Both the position numbers and the translations under genes were made by a program. 64,000 bases of DNA from Oricola thermophila (GTDB lineage: Bacteria; Pseudomonadota; Alphaproteobacteria; Rhizobiales; Rhizobiaceae), in the NCBI RefSeq assembly GCF_013358405.1, contig NZ_CP054836.1, positions 3,748,501-3,812,500 of the forward strand, written 5' to 3'. This document shows positions 1 through 9,413 of this stretch, piece after piece. A model generated the notes under the pieces. That model was given only the letters and a program-made list of their open reading frames with translations. It had not been told where the DNA came from and did not search any database. Each line of letters begins with the position of its first letter. Position 1 is the stretch's first letter.

Positions 1-79
1 CGTTTGCCCACCCGCGTAAACACACGCCAGCTTCATTTAAAATCGCACATTGAAATAAATGTTTGATTAACGACGTTTG

Positions 80-514
80 TTAGCTGCCGCGAAAGGGTGG
101 CAACAAGTCCTGAATTATTGGAACCAGCGGCAAATCTGCCGGTGGCATGGGGTAGTCACGCAATGCACTTGCACGCACCCATTTGAGCTTCTGGCCCTCG
201 CGCGGGACCGGCATGCCCTGATACTTGCGGCACACGTAGAGCGGCATCAGCAAATGGAAGTCATCGTAGGCGTGGCTGGCAAAGCTCAGCGGCGCCAGGC
301 ATGGTTTCTCCGTGACGATCCCCAGTTCCTCGAAAAGTTCCCGGACGAGGGTGTCTTCCGGCGTTTCGCCGGCTTCCACCTTGCCGCCCGGGAACTCCCA
401 CAATCCGGCCATCGCCTTCCCCTCCGGCCGCTGGGCCAGAAGGATCCGGTTGTCGGTGTCGAGCAATGCGCAAGCGGCAACCAGCAGCAACGGCTTGTCG
501 GCGGTATCATTCAT
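80..514 (-). CDS. mutT: MutT-type Nudix hydrolase (8-oxo-dGTP diphosphatase)
   Basis: The 144-residue product carries a complete Nudix box near residues 37-60 (GGKVEAGETPEDTLVRELFE followed by ELG), with the RE..EE metal-binding core. Proteins of this size and order are MutT enzymes that hydrolyse 8-oxo-dGTP to the monophosphate in the cytosol and so prevent A-to-C transversions. The ATG at 514 lies 7 bp after the stop of the upstream acetyltransferase gene; a longer in-frame start at 547 would overlap that gene. It is the last gene of a leftward argJ-GNAT-mutT run, an order often seen in Rhizobiales. Exact substrate is inferred from the family. Confidence 0.88.
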   Translation of the reverse strand: MNDTADKPLLLVAACALLDTDNRILLAQRPEGKAMAGLWEFPGGKVEAGETPEDTLVRELFEELGIVTEKPCLAPLSFASHAYDDFHLLMPLYVCRKYQGMPVPREGQKLKWVRASALRDYPMPPADLPLVPIIQDLLPPFRGS

Positions 515-521
515 GCGCCGG

Positions 522-1274
522 TCAGTCGCCTTTCTTGCGATACACATAGGTGTAGGCGGTTGCGAAGCCGAGCCGCTCGTAGAGGCTGACCGCCGGCTTG
601 TTGGCGCTTACAACCTGGAGCCAGGCCCGCTGCGCGCCCTGCGCGGCGGCCCACCGCAATGCGACGCGGACGATGGAGCGTGCATATCCCTTGCCCTGCT
701 GGTCGGCCCTCACGGCCACGTCGAACAGTCCGGCCAGATCGTTGTCATGGACGCAGAGCGCCGATGCCACGGGCCCGCCTTCGTCCTCCAGGACAAACAT
801 GCCGCTCGGAGGCCGGATCGACTCGACAACTTCGGTCAAGCCAGCCTTTCGGTCCGCTTCCGCCTGGCGAATGGCAATCGATGCATCGACATAGCGGCCT
901 ACATCCTTGAGCGGGATCTGGTCGAGACCGCTGTCCAGATCGATATCCTTCAGGTTCGCGATCATGACCCGGGTTTCGTCAAAGCGGCGCCAGCCATGAG
1001 CGTCGAAATGGGCACCGAGCTGAAGAGGCGCCAGCGGCGACAGGCGAAAGACGAGCGGACGGCCATAGGCGCCGAAACGCTTGGCCGCGCGGTTGATGCG
1101 CGTCTCTATGTCGCGATGATCGGCCGGATCGAGCGGGTTGACCGAATTCAGTCTCTTTGAGGGATGTCCGGCCGTAAGGCGCACGGCCCAGCTGCCGTCA
1201 TAGTGTACCGATGCGGCCGGCCATGCCCTGAATCCGACCGCTTCCAGACGCCTGACGAGTGCTAGATCCGTCAC
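522..1274 (-). CDS. GNAT family N-acetyltransferase
   Basis: The C-terminal half has the acetyl-CoA binding signature of the GNAT fold (VRADQQGKGYARSIVR, the Q/R-x-x-G-x-G/A loop) followed by a typical SLYERLGF strand-helix end. The N-terminal half is divergent, so the acceptor is unknown. I chose the GTG at 1274 because AGGAG stands about 8 nt upstream, whereas the ATG at 1310 has its SD only one base away and would overlap argJ by 32 nt. It sits 4 bp after argJ and 7 bp before mutT, so the three are probably co-transcribed. Confidence 0.8.
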   Translation of the reverse strand: MTDLALVRRLEAVGFRAWPAASVHYDGSWAVRLTAGHPSKRLNSVNPLDPADHRDIETRINRAAKRFGAYGRPLVFRLSPLAPLQLGAHFDAHGWRRFDETRVMIANLKDIDLDSGLDQIPLKDVGRYVDASIAIRQAEADRKAGLTEVVESIRPPSGMFVLEDEGGPVASALCVHDNDLAGLFDVAVRADQQGKGYARSIVRVALRWAAAQGAQRAWLQVVSANKPAVSLYERLGFATAYTYVYRKKGD

Positions 1275-1278
1275 CGGC

Positions 1279-2514
1279 TCAACTCCTGTAATCGCCGTTG
1301 ATCGCGACATACTCCTTGGTGAGATTGCAGGTCCACGCCGTGAAGCGGCCGTCGCCCAGGCCGATATCGGCGCGGATCACGATCTCGTCGTTTTTCATGT
1401 AGGCGCTGGCCTCTTCCTCGGAATAGCCCGGAACGCGCTCGCCCTCGGAAGCGACAAGCAGGTCGCCGAACCAGATTGCCAGCCGGTCCCGGTCGGCCGG
1501 CTCTCCGGCCTTTCCGACGGCCATCACCACCCGGCCCCAGTTGGCGTCTTCGCCGGTGATCGCCGTCTTCACGAGGGGGGAATTGGCGATCGCCATCGCG
1601 ATATTCTTGGCCGATACGTCCGATACCGCCCCGGTCACGTCCACACGCACGAGCTTGGTGGCTCCCTCGCCGTCACGGACGATCATCAGCGCCAATTCGT
1701 GCAGGCAATCTCCGAATGCGGTCGCGAATTCCGCCAGACGCGGGTCGGCCGGGTCGGTTATCGCGGGAGCATCTTTCGCCTGCCCCGTGGCGAACGCCAG
1801 CAGCGTGTCCGAAGTCGAGGTGTCGCTGTCCACCGTGATCGCGTTGAATGTCGTCGGCGTGAAACGTTCAAGCAAGGCACGCAGTACATTCGCGGAAAGC
1901 GCCGCGTCGGTCGCGACATAGGCCAGCATGGTCGCCATGTCTGGCGCGATCATGCCTGCACCCTTCGCGATGCCGTTGATGGTCACGGTGGCATCGCCGA
2001 GGTTCACCCGGCGCGTAACCAGCTTCGGGAACGTGTCGGTGGTCATAATGGCGCGTGCGGCGTCCACCCAGCCATCGGCCCGGGCACTGGCGGCCATGCC
2101 GTTCAGGTGGCGTTCGAAATGGGAATGATCGAGCGGCTCGCCGATCACGCCGGTCGAGGAAAGGAAGACCTCTCCCTCGTCGCAGCCGGCCGCTTCCGCC
2201 GCTGAGCGCGCCGCGACAGCCGTGGTATGGCGTCCCTTGCTGCCGGTGAACGCGTTGGCATTGCCGGCGTTGACGACAAGAATCCTTGCCTTTCCGCCGG
2301 GCAGGTTCTCCCTGCACAGCTCCACCGGCGCGGACGGACACCTGGAGCGGGTCAGCACACCGGCGACGGTGGTTCCCGTCTCGAAAAGCATTGCCAGGAG
2401 GTCGACGCGATCCTTGTACTTGATGCCTGCCTTGACAGTCGCGATGCGAACGCCGGGAACGACCGGCATCTCGGGTAGCGAAACGGGTGCTAGCGGCGAA
2501 ACGGTACCGGACAT
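1279..2514 (-). CDS. argJ: Bifunctional ornithine acetyltransferase / N-acetylglutamate synthase
   Basis: At 411 residues this is normal ArgJ length. The self-cleavage region [14 protein letters not shown] is present, with the nucleophile Thr at about residue 195; cleavage of the preceding Ala-Thr bond makes the alpha and beta chains. The C-terminus [10 protein letters not shown] is also characteristic. ArgJ recycles the acetyl group from N-acetylornithine to glutamate in the cyclic arginine pathway in the cytosol. It follows the parvulin gene on the same strand by about 20 bp and leads into the acetyltransferase and mutT. Confidence 0.96.
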   Translation of the reverse strand: MSGTVSPLAPVSLPEMPVVPGVRIATVKAGIKYKDRVDLLAMLFETGTTVAGVLTRSRCPSAPVELCRENLPGGKARILVVNAGNANAFTGSKGRHTTAVAARSAAEAAGCDEGEVFLSSTGVIGEPLDHSHFERHLNGMAASARADGWVDAARAIMTTDTFPKLVTRRVNLGDATVTINGIAKGAGMIAPDMATMLAYVATDAALSANVLRALLERFTPTTFNAITVDSDTSTSDTLLAFATGQAKDAPAITDPADPRLAEFATAFGDCLHELALMIVRDGEGATKLVRVDVTGAVSDVSAKNIAMAIANSPLVKTAITGEDANWGRVVMAVGKAGEPADRDRLAIWFGDLLVASEGERVPGYSEEEASAYMKNDEIVIRADIGLGDGRFTAWTCNLTKEYVAINGDYRS

Positions 2515-2535
2515 GGGAAGATTTCCAGAAAGGCT

Positions 2536-3441
2536 CTACTGGGCGGACTGCTGGGAGGCTTGCGCCCTTTCATAGGCCTCCTTGAGGTCCGGATCGGTAA
2601 TCTCGATCTCGGCCGCCTCGCGCAGCTCGCTGAGGACCTCGAAATAACGCTCCCGCAGCAGGACCGAGCGAATCTGGTTCTCTACCTCGCTGAAGGCCGG
2701 CGGCTGAACCTGGCGCTTGTCCTCAACCTTGATGACATGCCAGCCGAACTGCGTCTGCACCGGTTCGGTGGTATGAGCGCCGACATCGAGGGCGAACGCC
2801 GCTTCCTCGAATTCCGGTACCATCCGGCCGCGGGTGAAGTAACCGAGATCGCCGCCATTCGGTCCGGTCGGCCCGGTGGAATGCTCCTTCGCCAGCGCCT
2901 CGAAGTCGCCGCCATTGTCGAGTTCCTCGATGACCGCTTTCGCTTCATCTTCCGTCTCGAGAAGAATGTGGCGTGCATGTACTTCGTTCTGCGGTGGCGT
3001 GGCGGCTACTTCCTTGTCGTAGCGGGCACGGACGTCCTCGTCGGTAATCTTGTTGACGACCTCGTCGCGGAAATAGGCGTTGTGCAAGGCGCGTTCGCGC
3101 AGGAACGCCAGGCGGTCGATGAACTCCTCGGTCTTGTCGAGGCCTGCCGCTTCGGCCTTGGCAGCAAGTGCGCGGATGTCGATCAGGGCGGCAAGTGCGG
3201 CGGCGCGGCGATCCTCCGGCGGGACCTGCCCGAACTGATCCTGCAGGTCGCCCAGGGTCATGGCGAGATCGCGCTCGGTGATGGGGGCGCCGTTCAACGT
3301 GCCGACGACCTTGTTGGTTTCGTCCTGGGCCGCAGCCGGCAGGGCAATTGCGCCGATCGTCGCCAGCGCCATGACAGCGCGCCGGACGGCCGGCATTGCG
3401 GGAACTGCGGATCTGCTGCGGAGTAGGCTGGAAAACTGCAT
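2536..3441 (-). CDS. Periplasmic parvulin-type peptidyl-prolyl cis-trans isomerase
   Basis: The product starts with a signal peptide (charged Arg-rich start, hydrophobic MALATIGAIALPAAAQ, AxA-type site). The middle of the chain has a PpiC/rotamase domain with HARHILLETEDEA, GGDLGYFTRGRMVPEFEEAAF and TQFGWHVIKVED, the conserved parvulin strands. It should catalyse prolyl isomerisation during folding of exported proteins in the periplasm. The ATG at 3441 is preferred; a longer in-frame start at 3540 would put about 33 unlikely residues before the signal peptide. It is divergent from secA, which fits a shared export theme. Confidence 0.9.
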   Translation of the reverse strand: MQFSSLLRSRSAVPAMPAVRRAVMALATIGAIALPAAAQDETNKVVGTLNGAPITERDLAMTLGDLQDQFGQVPPEDRRAAALAALIDIRALAAKAEAAGLDKTEEFIDRLAFLRERALHNAYFRDEVVNKITDEDVRARYDKEVAATPPQNEVHARHILLETEDEAKAVIEELDNGGDFEALAKEHSTGPTGPNGGDLGYFTRGRMVPEFEEAAFALDVGAHTTEPVQTQFGWHVIKVEDKRQVQPPAFSEVENQIRSVLLRERYFEVLSELREAAEIEITDPDLKEAYERAQASQQSAQ

Positions 3442-3687
3442 CGAAAACTCGCTTGGCTGCGTTTGAACCGTTCGCTTCGAAGTGACCGTGAGCCCCCGGA
3501 ATACGCCGTCTTTCAGGCTATGCGGCGACGTTGACATCACTATTTGCCCCTCTTATCTGTCCTTTGCTATCGCGTCCACCTCCGAAACGTGGGGAGCGGG
3601 GCGCCATGGCCCCGGGAGAAGACGCTTACACGTGAATTTCAAAGGCCCGGCGAGAGCCGCGGCCCATTCGAAGAGAGGACCATTTTC

Positions 3688-6552
3688 ATGGTCAATTTCG
3701 GCGGCCTAGCCCGCAAGATTTTCGGTTCCGTCAACGACCGCCGCCTGAAGTCCCTGCAGCCCAAGGTTGCTGCCATCAACGCGCTGGAAAGCGAGATGCA
3801 GGCGCTGAGCGACGAGCAGCTGCGTGCAAAGACGGATGAGTTTCGCGCGCAGATAGCCGAAGGCAGGTCCCTGGACGACCTGCTGGTTCCGGCGTTCGCT
3901 GTCGTGCGCGAAGGCGCGAAGCGCGCACTCGGCCTCAGGCCGTTCGACGTCCAGCTGATCGGCGGCATGGTGCTGCATGAAGGTTCCATCGCCGAAATGA
4001 AGACGGGCGAGGGCAAGACACTGGTCGCGACCCTGCCGGTCTATCTGAACGCGCTTGCCGGTCGCGGCGTCCATGTCGTCACGGTCAACGACTACCTTGC
4101 CCAGCGCGATGCCGAGTGGATGGGCAAGCTTTACAACTTCCTCGGTCTCTCCGTCGGCGTCATCGTCCATGGCCTGGACGACGCGCAGCGCAAGGCGGCC
4201 TATGATTGCGACGTAACCTACGGCACCAACAACGAGCTGGGCTTCGACTATCTGCGCGACAACATGAAGTACGAGCGCGCGCAGATGGTGCAGAGGGATC
4301 ACGCGTTCGCGATCGTCGACGAGGTGGATTCGATTCTCATCGACGAGGCGCGTACGCCGCTGATCATCTCCGGTCCGCTCGACGACAAGTCCGAACTTTA
4401 CATTACCATCGACAAGTTCATTCCCAAGCTGTCCGCCGAAGACTACGAGATCGACGAAAAGCAGCGCACCGCGACCTTTACCGAGGAGGGTACCGAGAAG
4501 CTGGAGCTGATGCTGGCGGAAGCCGGGCTGCTCAAGGACGGCGGGCTGTATGACGTCGAAAACGTCGCGATCGTGCATCACGTCAACAACGCGTTGAAGG
4601 CGCATACGCTGTTCCAGCGCGACAAGGATTACATTGTCAGAAACGACGAGATCGTCATCATTGACGAGTTCACCGGCCGCCAGATGCCCGGCCGTCGCTT
4701 TTCGGAGGGCTTACACCAGGCGCTCGAGGCCAAGGAGGGCGTGGCAATCCAGCCGGAGAACCAGACCCTCGCCTCGGTGACGTTCCAGAACTACTTCCGC
4801 ATGTATGACAAGCTGGCCGGCATGACCGGCACGGCGGCGACGGAGGCCGAGGAGTTCGGAAACATTTACGGGCTCGACGTGGTCGAAATTCCGACCAATC
4901 TGCCGGTGCAGCGCATTGACGAGGACGACGAGGTCTATCGCACGGTCGAGGAAAAGTATGTCGCCGTGGTGATTGACATCATCGCCGCGCAGAAAAAGGG
5001 CCAGCCGGTACTGGTGGGCACGACCTCGATCGAGAAGTCGGAGTTGCTGTCGTCGATGCTCGGCGACGTGAAAAAGCTCAAGCAGATTCGCGATACTGTC
5101 CAAGGCCGCGTTGACGCCCTCAAGCCCGGGAAGGAACCCGAGCTTCGCGAATATCTCGAAACCGCAGTTGCGAATCTCGATGCGGCCATCAAGGCGGGCG
5201 GCGTAAAGCATGAGGTTCTGAACGCGCGCCAGCACGAGCGCGAGGCGCATATCGTCGCGCAAGCCGGCGTCCCGGGCGCGGTGACGATCGCGACCAACAT
5301 GGCCGGTCGCGGCACGGACATCAAGCTCGGCGGCAATGTCGAGATGCGCATAGCCGACGAGCTTGCCGATGTGCCGGAAGGCGAGGAGCGCGACCGCCGC
5401 ATAGCCGAGATCGAGGCAGACGTGGAACGGCTCAAGCAACAGGCGCTCGCGGCAGGCGGCCTCTACGTGCTCGCCACGGAAAGGCACGAAAGCCGACGCA
5501 TCGACAACCAGCTGCGCGGCCGGTCCGGGCGCCAGGGAGATCCGGGGCGCTCCAAGTTCTTCCTGTCGCTGCAGGACGACCTCATGCGTATCTTTGGGTC
5601 GGATCGCATGGACGGAATGCTGCAGAAGCTCGGGCTCAAGGAAGGCGAGGCGATTGTCCATCCCTGGATCAACAAGGCGCTGGAAAAGGCCCAAAAGAAG
5701 GTCGAGGCCCGCAACTTCGACATTCGCAAGAACTTGCTGAAGTTCGATGACGTGATGAACGACCAGCGGAAGGTCGTGTTCGAGCAGCGCAAGGAACTCA
5801 TGGACGGTACCGGACTGTCTGACACGGTCACGGAAATGCGCCATGAAGTCATCGAGGAGATGGTCGCCAAGCATATCCCGGAGAAGGCATATGCCGACCA
5901 GTGGGATATAGAGGGCCTGAAACAGGCGACGGTGGCACTGCTCAATATCGACGCGCCGGTCGACGAGTGGGCCGCCGAGGAAGGCATCGCGGATGACGAT
6001 ATCCGTGAAAGGCTTATCGAGGCGGCCGACAAGGCCGCGGCCGAACGGGCCGAGCGTTTCGGCCCGGAGATCACGGAGTATGTCGAGAAGTCGATCCTGC
6101 TGCAGACGCTTGACACGCTCTGGCGCGAGCATCTCGTCAATCTCGATCACCTGCGCTCGGTGATCGGTTTCCGCGGCTATGCCCAGCGCGATCCGCTGCA
6201 GGAATACAAGCAGGAAAGCTTCGAACTGTTCCAGGCCATGCTCGCCAACCTTCGCCAGGCGGTTACGGCGCAGCTCATGCGCGTCGAGGTCGTGCGCGAG
6301 CAGGCGGAAGCGCCGCCGCCGGAGATGCCGGCGATGGAGCCGCATCATGCCAACGCGACCACCGGCGAGGACGAGTTCGGGGCCGCGGCGCCCGAATACG
6401 GAGCGGCGATCGTGAGCGGCCAGGTCGATGCCGCCGACCGCGATCCGAACGACCCCTCTACCTGGGGCAAGGTCGGGCGCAACGAGGCGTGTCCCTGCGG
6501 GTCCGGAAAGAAATACAAGCATTGCCACGGCGCCTTCGCCCCGACGGCGTAG
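3688..6552 (+). CDS. secA: Preprotein translocase ATPase SecA
   Basis: A 954-residue SecA with all hallmarks: Walker A MKTGEGKT near residue 108, Walker B-type [15 protein letters not shown] near 211, the [15 protein letters not shown] motif, [21 protein letters not shown], and a C-terminal zinc-binding [14 protein letters not shown] tail that binds SecB and lipid. It drives post-translational export through SecYEG. The ATG at 3688 is preceded by GAGAGGA; upstream in-frame sequence reads poorly. The 246-bp gap to the divergent parvulin gene must hold both promoters. Confidence 0.98.
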   Translation: MVNFGGLARKIFGSVNDRRLKSLQPKVAAINALESEMQALSDEQLRAKTDEFRAQIAEGRSLDDLLVPAFAVVREGAKRALGLRPFDVQLIGGMVLHEGSIAEMKTGEGKTLVATLPVYLNALAGRGVHVVTVNDYLAQRDAEWMGKLYNFLGLSVGVIVHGLDDAQRKAAYDCDVTYGTNNELGFDYLRDNMKYERAQMVQRDHAFAIVDEVDSILIDEARTPLIISGPLDDKSELYITIDKFIPKLSAEDYEIDEKQRTATFTEEGTEKLELMLAEAGLLKDGGLYDVENVAIVHHVNNALKAHTLFQRDKDYIVRNDEIVIIDEFTGRQMPGRRFSEGLHQALEAKEGVAIQPENQTLASVTFQNYFRMYDKLAGMTGTAATEAEEFGNIYGLDVVEIPTNLPVQRIDEDDEVYRTVEEKYVAVVIDIIAAQKKGQPVLVGTTSIEKSELLSSMLGDVKKLKQIRDTVQGRVDALKPGKEPELREYLETAVANLDAAIKAGGVKHEVLNARQHEREAHIVAQAGVPGAVTIATNMAGRGTDIKLGGNVEMRIADELADVPEGEERDRRIAEIEADVERLKQQALAAGGLYVLATERHESRRIDNQLRGRSGRQGDPGRSKFFLSLQDDLMRIFGSDRMDGMLQKLGLKEGEAIVHPWINKALEKAQKKVEARNFDIRKNLLKFDDVMNDQRKVVFEQRKELMDGTGLSDTVTEMRHEVIEEMVAKHIPEKAYADQWDIEGLKQATVALLNIDAPVDEWAAEEGIADDDIRERLIEAADKAAAERAERFGPEITEYVEKSILLQTLDTLWREHLVNLDHLRSVIGFRGYAQRDPLQEYKQESFELFQAMLANLRQAVTAQLMRVEVVREQAEAPPPEMPAMEPHHANATTGEDEFGAAAPEYGAAIVSGQVDAADRDPNDPSTWGKVGRNEACPCGSGKKYKHCHGAFAPTA

Positions 6553-6556
6553 GCAT

Positions 6557-6580
6557 CCGCGGGGAGGCGTGGCCCCGCGG
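6557..6580 (+). terminator. GC-rich hairpin after secA
   Basis: CCGCGGGG and CCCCGCGG form a perfect 8-bp stem with an 8-nt loop immediately after the secA stop. There is no T-tract, so it is either a weak intrinsic terminator or an mRNA-stabilising hairpin. Confidence 0.35.
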
Positions 6581-6735
6581 CGCCCGGGATGGCTGCGCGC
6601 GGTCCCGGCGAAGTCCGCTCAATCCCGTGCTTGCGGCAGACCGACGACCGTCGATGCAGGGAATGCCAACGCTTTCTTAAGCCCAACCCGCTATTTCTCG
6701 GCAAGATTTGACCATCAGCCAGCGGACTTGCCGTC

Positions 6736-8145
6736 TTGCGTTTTTCTGCCATCGAAACAGCAGAGCATTGGCTCTCCACACCGTTGTTCGAGCGGGTGCG
6801 GCCATTCGCCTCGCGCATCGACGCAATAGCCAGCGGGGAGGATGATGCCGCAGTGGCCCAGCGCATGGCGGTCGTCGCCTTCGCGATCCGGGTTGCCAGT
6901 GCCGGGCTCCTGTTTCTATCCCAGGCCATCATCGCGCGATGGGCGGGAGCATTCGACTATGGAATCTATGTCTTCGTCTGGACCGCGATGATCATCCTGG
7001 GCAGCCTGTCCTGCCTCGGTTTCCAGACGGCGGTCATCCGGTTCCTGCCGGCCTATCGCAAGAATGGCGAGACGGACCTGCTGCGCGGCCTGATGACAAC
7101 CAGCCGCCTCTTCGTGCTCGCCGTGGCGACGCTCATCGCCGTCGCGGGCGCGGCCGTCGTGTGGCTGCTCGGCGAGCGTATCGAGTCCTACTATGTCGTG
7201 CCTTTCGTGCTGGCATTCACCTGCCTGCCCATGCTCGCGCTCGGCGAGGTGCTGGAGGGGATCGCGCGGGCGAACAACTGGCCGATTCGCGCGCTGGCCC
7301 CGACCTATATCGTCCGCCCCACCCTCATGCTCGCGATCGTCGCGGCAACGCACGTGCTGGGATTCGAGGCGACGGCTTCCGCCGCGGTGTTCACGGCAGT
7401 GGTGGCGAGCTACCTGACCACCATACTGCAACTCTTCGTCGTCTCCCCTGACCTGGGGGGTACCGTCCCGCCCGGCCCGCGCAAAACCGACCTGGGCCAG
7501 TGGGTCACGGTCGCGCTGCCGATCTTCCTGGTCGAGGGCTTCTTCTTCATGCTCACAAATGCCGACGTGCTGATGGTCGGCTTCTTCCGCTCGCCGGAGG
7601 AGGTCGCCGTCTACTACGCCGCGGTCAAGGTTCTCGCGCTCGCGCATTTCGTGTTCTTCGCGGTGAAGACCGGCGTCGCGCAGCAGTTCGCCGCCAACAC
7701 CGCCCCGGAGGAACGGGCCGCGCTGCGCGCATTCGCCGGCCAGACCGTCGGCTGGACATTCTGGCCGACCCTGGCGATCGGCGTCGTGATTCTCGTGTTC
7801 GGAAAATTCCTGCTGTCGTTGTTCGGATCGGGCTTCACCGAAGGGTATCCCCTGCTTTTCGTCCTTATCGCCGGGGTGGTCGTGCGGGCCAGCGTCGGGC
7901 CGGCCGAAAGCCTGCTCAACATGACCGGGCACCAGAATGCCTGTGCGGCGATTTTCGCCATCGTCCTGCTGCTCAATATCGTTCTCAACATGCTGTTCAT
8001 ACCCGTCTACGGGCTGATGGGAGCTGCCGCGGCGAGCGCGATCGCCACGGTGCTCGAGGCCGCGTTGTTGCTGCTGTTTTCATATCGTCGGGTCGGCGTG
8101 GTGATGTTCGTGTGGACGCCGAAACGGAACGCGGAGGCGGCCTGA
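6736..8145 (+). CDS. Polysaccharide/lipopolysaccharide flippase-like membrane protein (MATE/MOP superfamily)
   Basis: 469 residues with about a dozen hydrophobic segments and a Wzx-like pattern, including an early AFAIRVASAGLLFLSQ helix and a C-terminal NIVLNMLFIPVYGLMGAAAA stretch (family signature of O-antigen/EPS transporters). It probably flips lipid-linked sugar units across the inner membrane. The start used is TTG at 6736; the first ATG (residue 44) would cut the helical leader just before the first membrane segment, so the N-terminus is uncertain. The stop overlaps the start of the next gene (TGATG), so the two are translationally coupled. Confidence 0.8.
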   Translation: MRFSAIETAEHWLSTPLFERVRPFASRIDAIASGEDDAAVAQRMAVVAFAIRVASAGLLFLSQAIIARWAGAFDYGIYVFVWTAMIILGSLSCLGFQTAVIRFLPAYRKNGETDLLRGLMTTSRLFVLAVATLIAVAGAAVVWLLGERIESYYVVPFVLAFTCLPMLALGEVLEGIARANNWPIRALAPTYIVRPTLMLAIVAATHVLGFEATASAAVFTAVVASYLTTILQLFVVSPDLGGTVPPGPRKTDLGQWVTVALPIFLVEGFFFMLTNADVLMVGFFRSPEEVAVYYAAVKVLALAHFVFFAVKTGVAQQFAANTAPEERAALRAFAGQTVGWTFWPTLAIGVVILVFGKFLLSLFGSGFTEGYPLLFVLIAGVVVRASVGPAESLLNMTGHQNACAAIFAIVLLLNIVLNMLFIPVYGLMGAAAASAIATVLEAALLLLFSYRRVGVVMFVWTPKRNAEAA

Positions 8146-9413
8146 TGCACACATCCCCACTGTTGCGGCAGGACATCGAGCCGACCGACGCCTTCGTGAT
8201 CCCGGCGCGTATGCAGACGGAGGCCGGGCCGCAGGAGACAAGCCGCCTGATCAAGGGCGACCGCCGACTCGTCATCTATCCGGCCGACAGCGGCTTCGAC
8301 ATCCTCGAGGACATCGACCGGGTGACGGACTACGCGCTGGAACCGAACATCTTCTTCGCGCCGCGCTTCCTCGTGCCCGCCATGCCTCGCGTCGACAACC
8401 GCGACGTCCGGCTGCTGCTGTTGCAGGACGGAACGGAGGCCGATGCCGAGACGCGCCTGCTGATGCCGTTCTCGGTGGAGAAGTCCGGCTTCAGGATCGG
8501 CCCGGAGGTGATGCGGGTGTGGGCGAACGAATTCGGCCCGAGCGGCGTGCCGATCGTCGAGCGGCGCGAATCCTCGCGCATCATCGACGACCTGCTGGCG
8601 ACACTGGCCGATCCCGGCCTTGCTCTGCCGAAAATTCTCGTCCTGCCCGACGTCATGATGGACAGCGCCGTGATCCGGACGCTGCGCGGCGTCGCGATAG
8701 GGCGCGGACTGCCGGTACTGACGACGGGATCGGTCCAGCGGCCGTTCCTGCAAAGCGAACTCGACAGCATCGATTACCTCAACGCGAACATCAGCAAGCG
8801 GAGCCTGCGAAACTTCAGGCGGCTGCGGCGCCATCTCGAGGAGATGGGACGGTTCGAATACGAGATCGCACGGTCGCCGCGGGACGTGCGCATCGCCATG
8901 GAGGAATTCCTGCTGCTGGAGAATGCCGGCTGGAAAGGCCGGCAGCGGACCTCGCTGGCCGCCGACCGCTACCGCGCAGCCTTCGCGCGCGAGGCGGTCA
9001 ACAACCTGGCCGAACGCGACCTCGTGCGCATCCATGCCTTCAAGCTGGACGGTCGGGTAATCGCCTCGCTGATCGTCTTCGTGCAGGCCGGACATGCATG
9101 GACATGGAAGACGACCTATGACGAGAGCCTCGCCCAGTATTCGCCGGGCACGCTGCTGATCATGCAGTCCACCGAGGTGCACCTTGAGGATCCGAACATC
9201 CAGGTGACCGACTCCTGCGCCGTCGAGGACCACCCGGTGGTGGGGCGGCTGTGGTCGGAGCGGCGGGAGTTCGCCACAATGGTGATCGGGCTGCGGCCCG
9301 AACTGGACCGCGAAGCGCGCCAGATCGTGCAGCAGATGGAACTGTACCGCTCCACGCGCAACGCGGCCAAGACCGTGCGCGACCGGCTGAAACAGGCGGT
9401 GAAGCGGCGCTAG
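8145..9413 (+). CDS. CelD/BcsL-like GNAT acyltransferase, polysaccharide-linked
   Basis: The 422-residue product has a C-terminal acyltransferase-like half of the type found in CelD/FemAB-like proteins of exopolysaccharide loci: SLRNFRRLRRHLEEMG, an ENAGWKGRQRTS motif near residue 260, then VIASLIVFVQ and TYDESLAQYSPGTLLIM. In this family the ENxGWKG and YdExxxxxsPG motifs are typical. It overlaps the flippase gene by one base, implying both act on the same glycan or lipid carrier. The transferred acyl group and acceptor are unknown. Its end overlaps the convergent acyl-CoA synthetase gene by 4 bp. Confidence 0.75.
   Translation: MHTSPLLRQDIEPTDAFVIPARMQTEAGPQETSRLIKGDRRLVIYPADSGFDILEDIDRVTDYALEPNIFFAPRFLVPAMPRVDNRDVRLLLLQDGTEADAETRLLMPFSVEKSGFRIGPEVMRVWANEFGPSGVPIVERRESSRIIDDLLATLADPGLALPKILVLPDVMMDSAVIRTLRGVAIGRGLPVLTTGSVQRPFLQSELDSIDYLNANISKRSLRNFRRLRRHLEEMGRFEYEIARSPRDVRIAMEEFLLLENAGWKGRQRTSLAADRYRAAFAREAVNNLAERDLVRIHAFKLDGRVIASLIVFVQAGHAWTWKTTYDESLAQYSPGTLLIMQSTEVHLEDPNIQVTDSCAVEDHPVVGRLWSERREFATMVIGLRPELDREARQIVQQMELYRSTRNAAKTVRDRLKQAVKRR

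Noticed and set aside
1-79. Gene or promoter at the window start
   Set aside because: AT-richer spacer with a possible promoter-like TTGAAATAAATG but too short and truncated to call.
4711-6528. 605-residue minus-strand frame opposite secA
   Set aside because: Antisense shadow of a strongly conserved gene; no SD and His/Leu/Arg-biased composition typical of high-GC antisense frames.
7500-8144. N-terminal 215 residues in frame with the CelD-like gene
   Set aside because: Overlaps the flippase in another frame and is Arg/Gly-rich; the real start is the coupled ATG at 8145.
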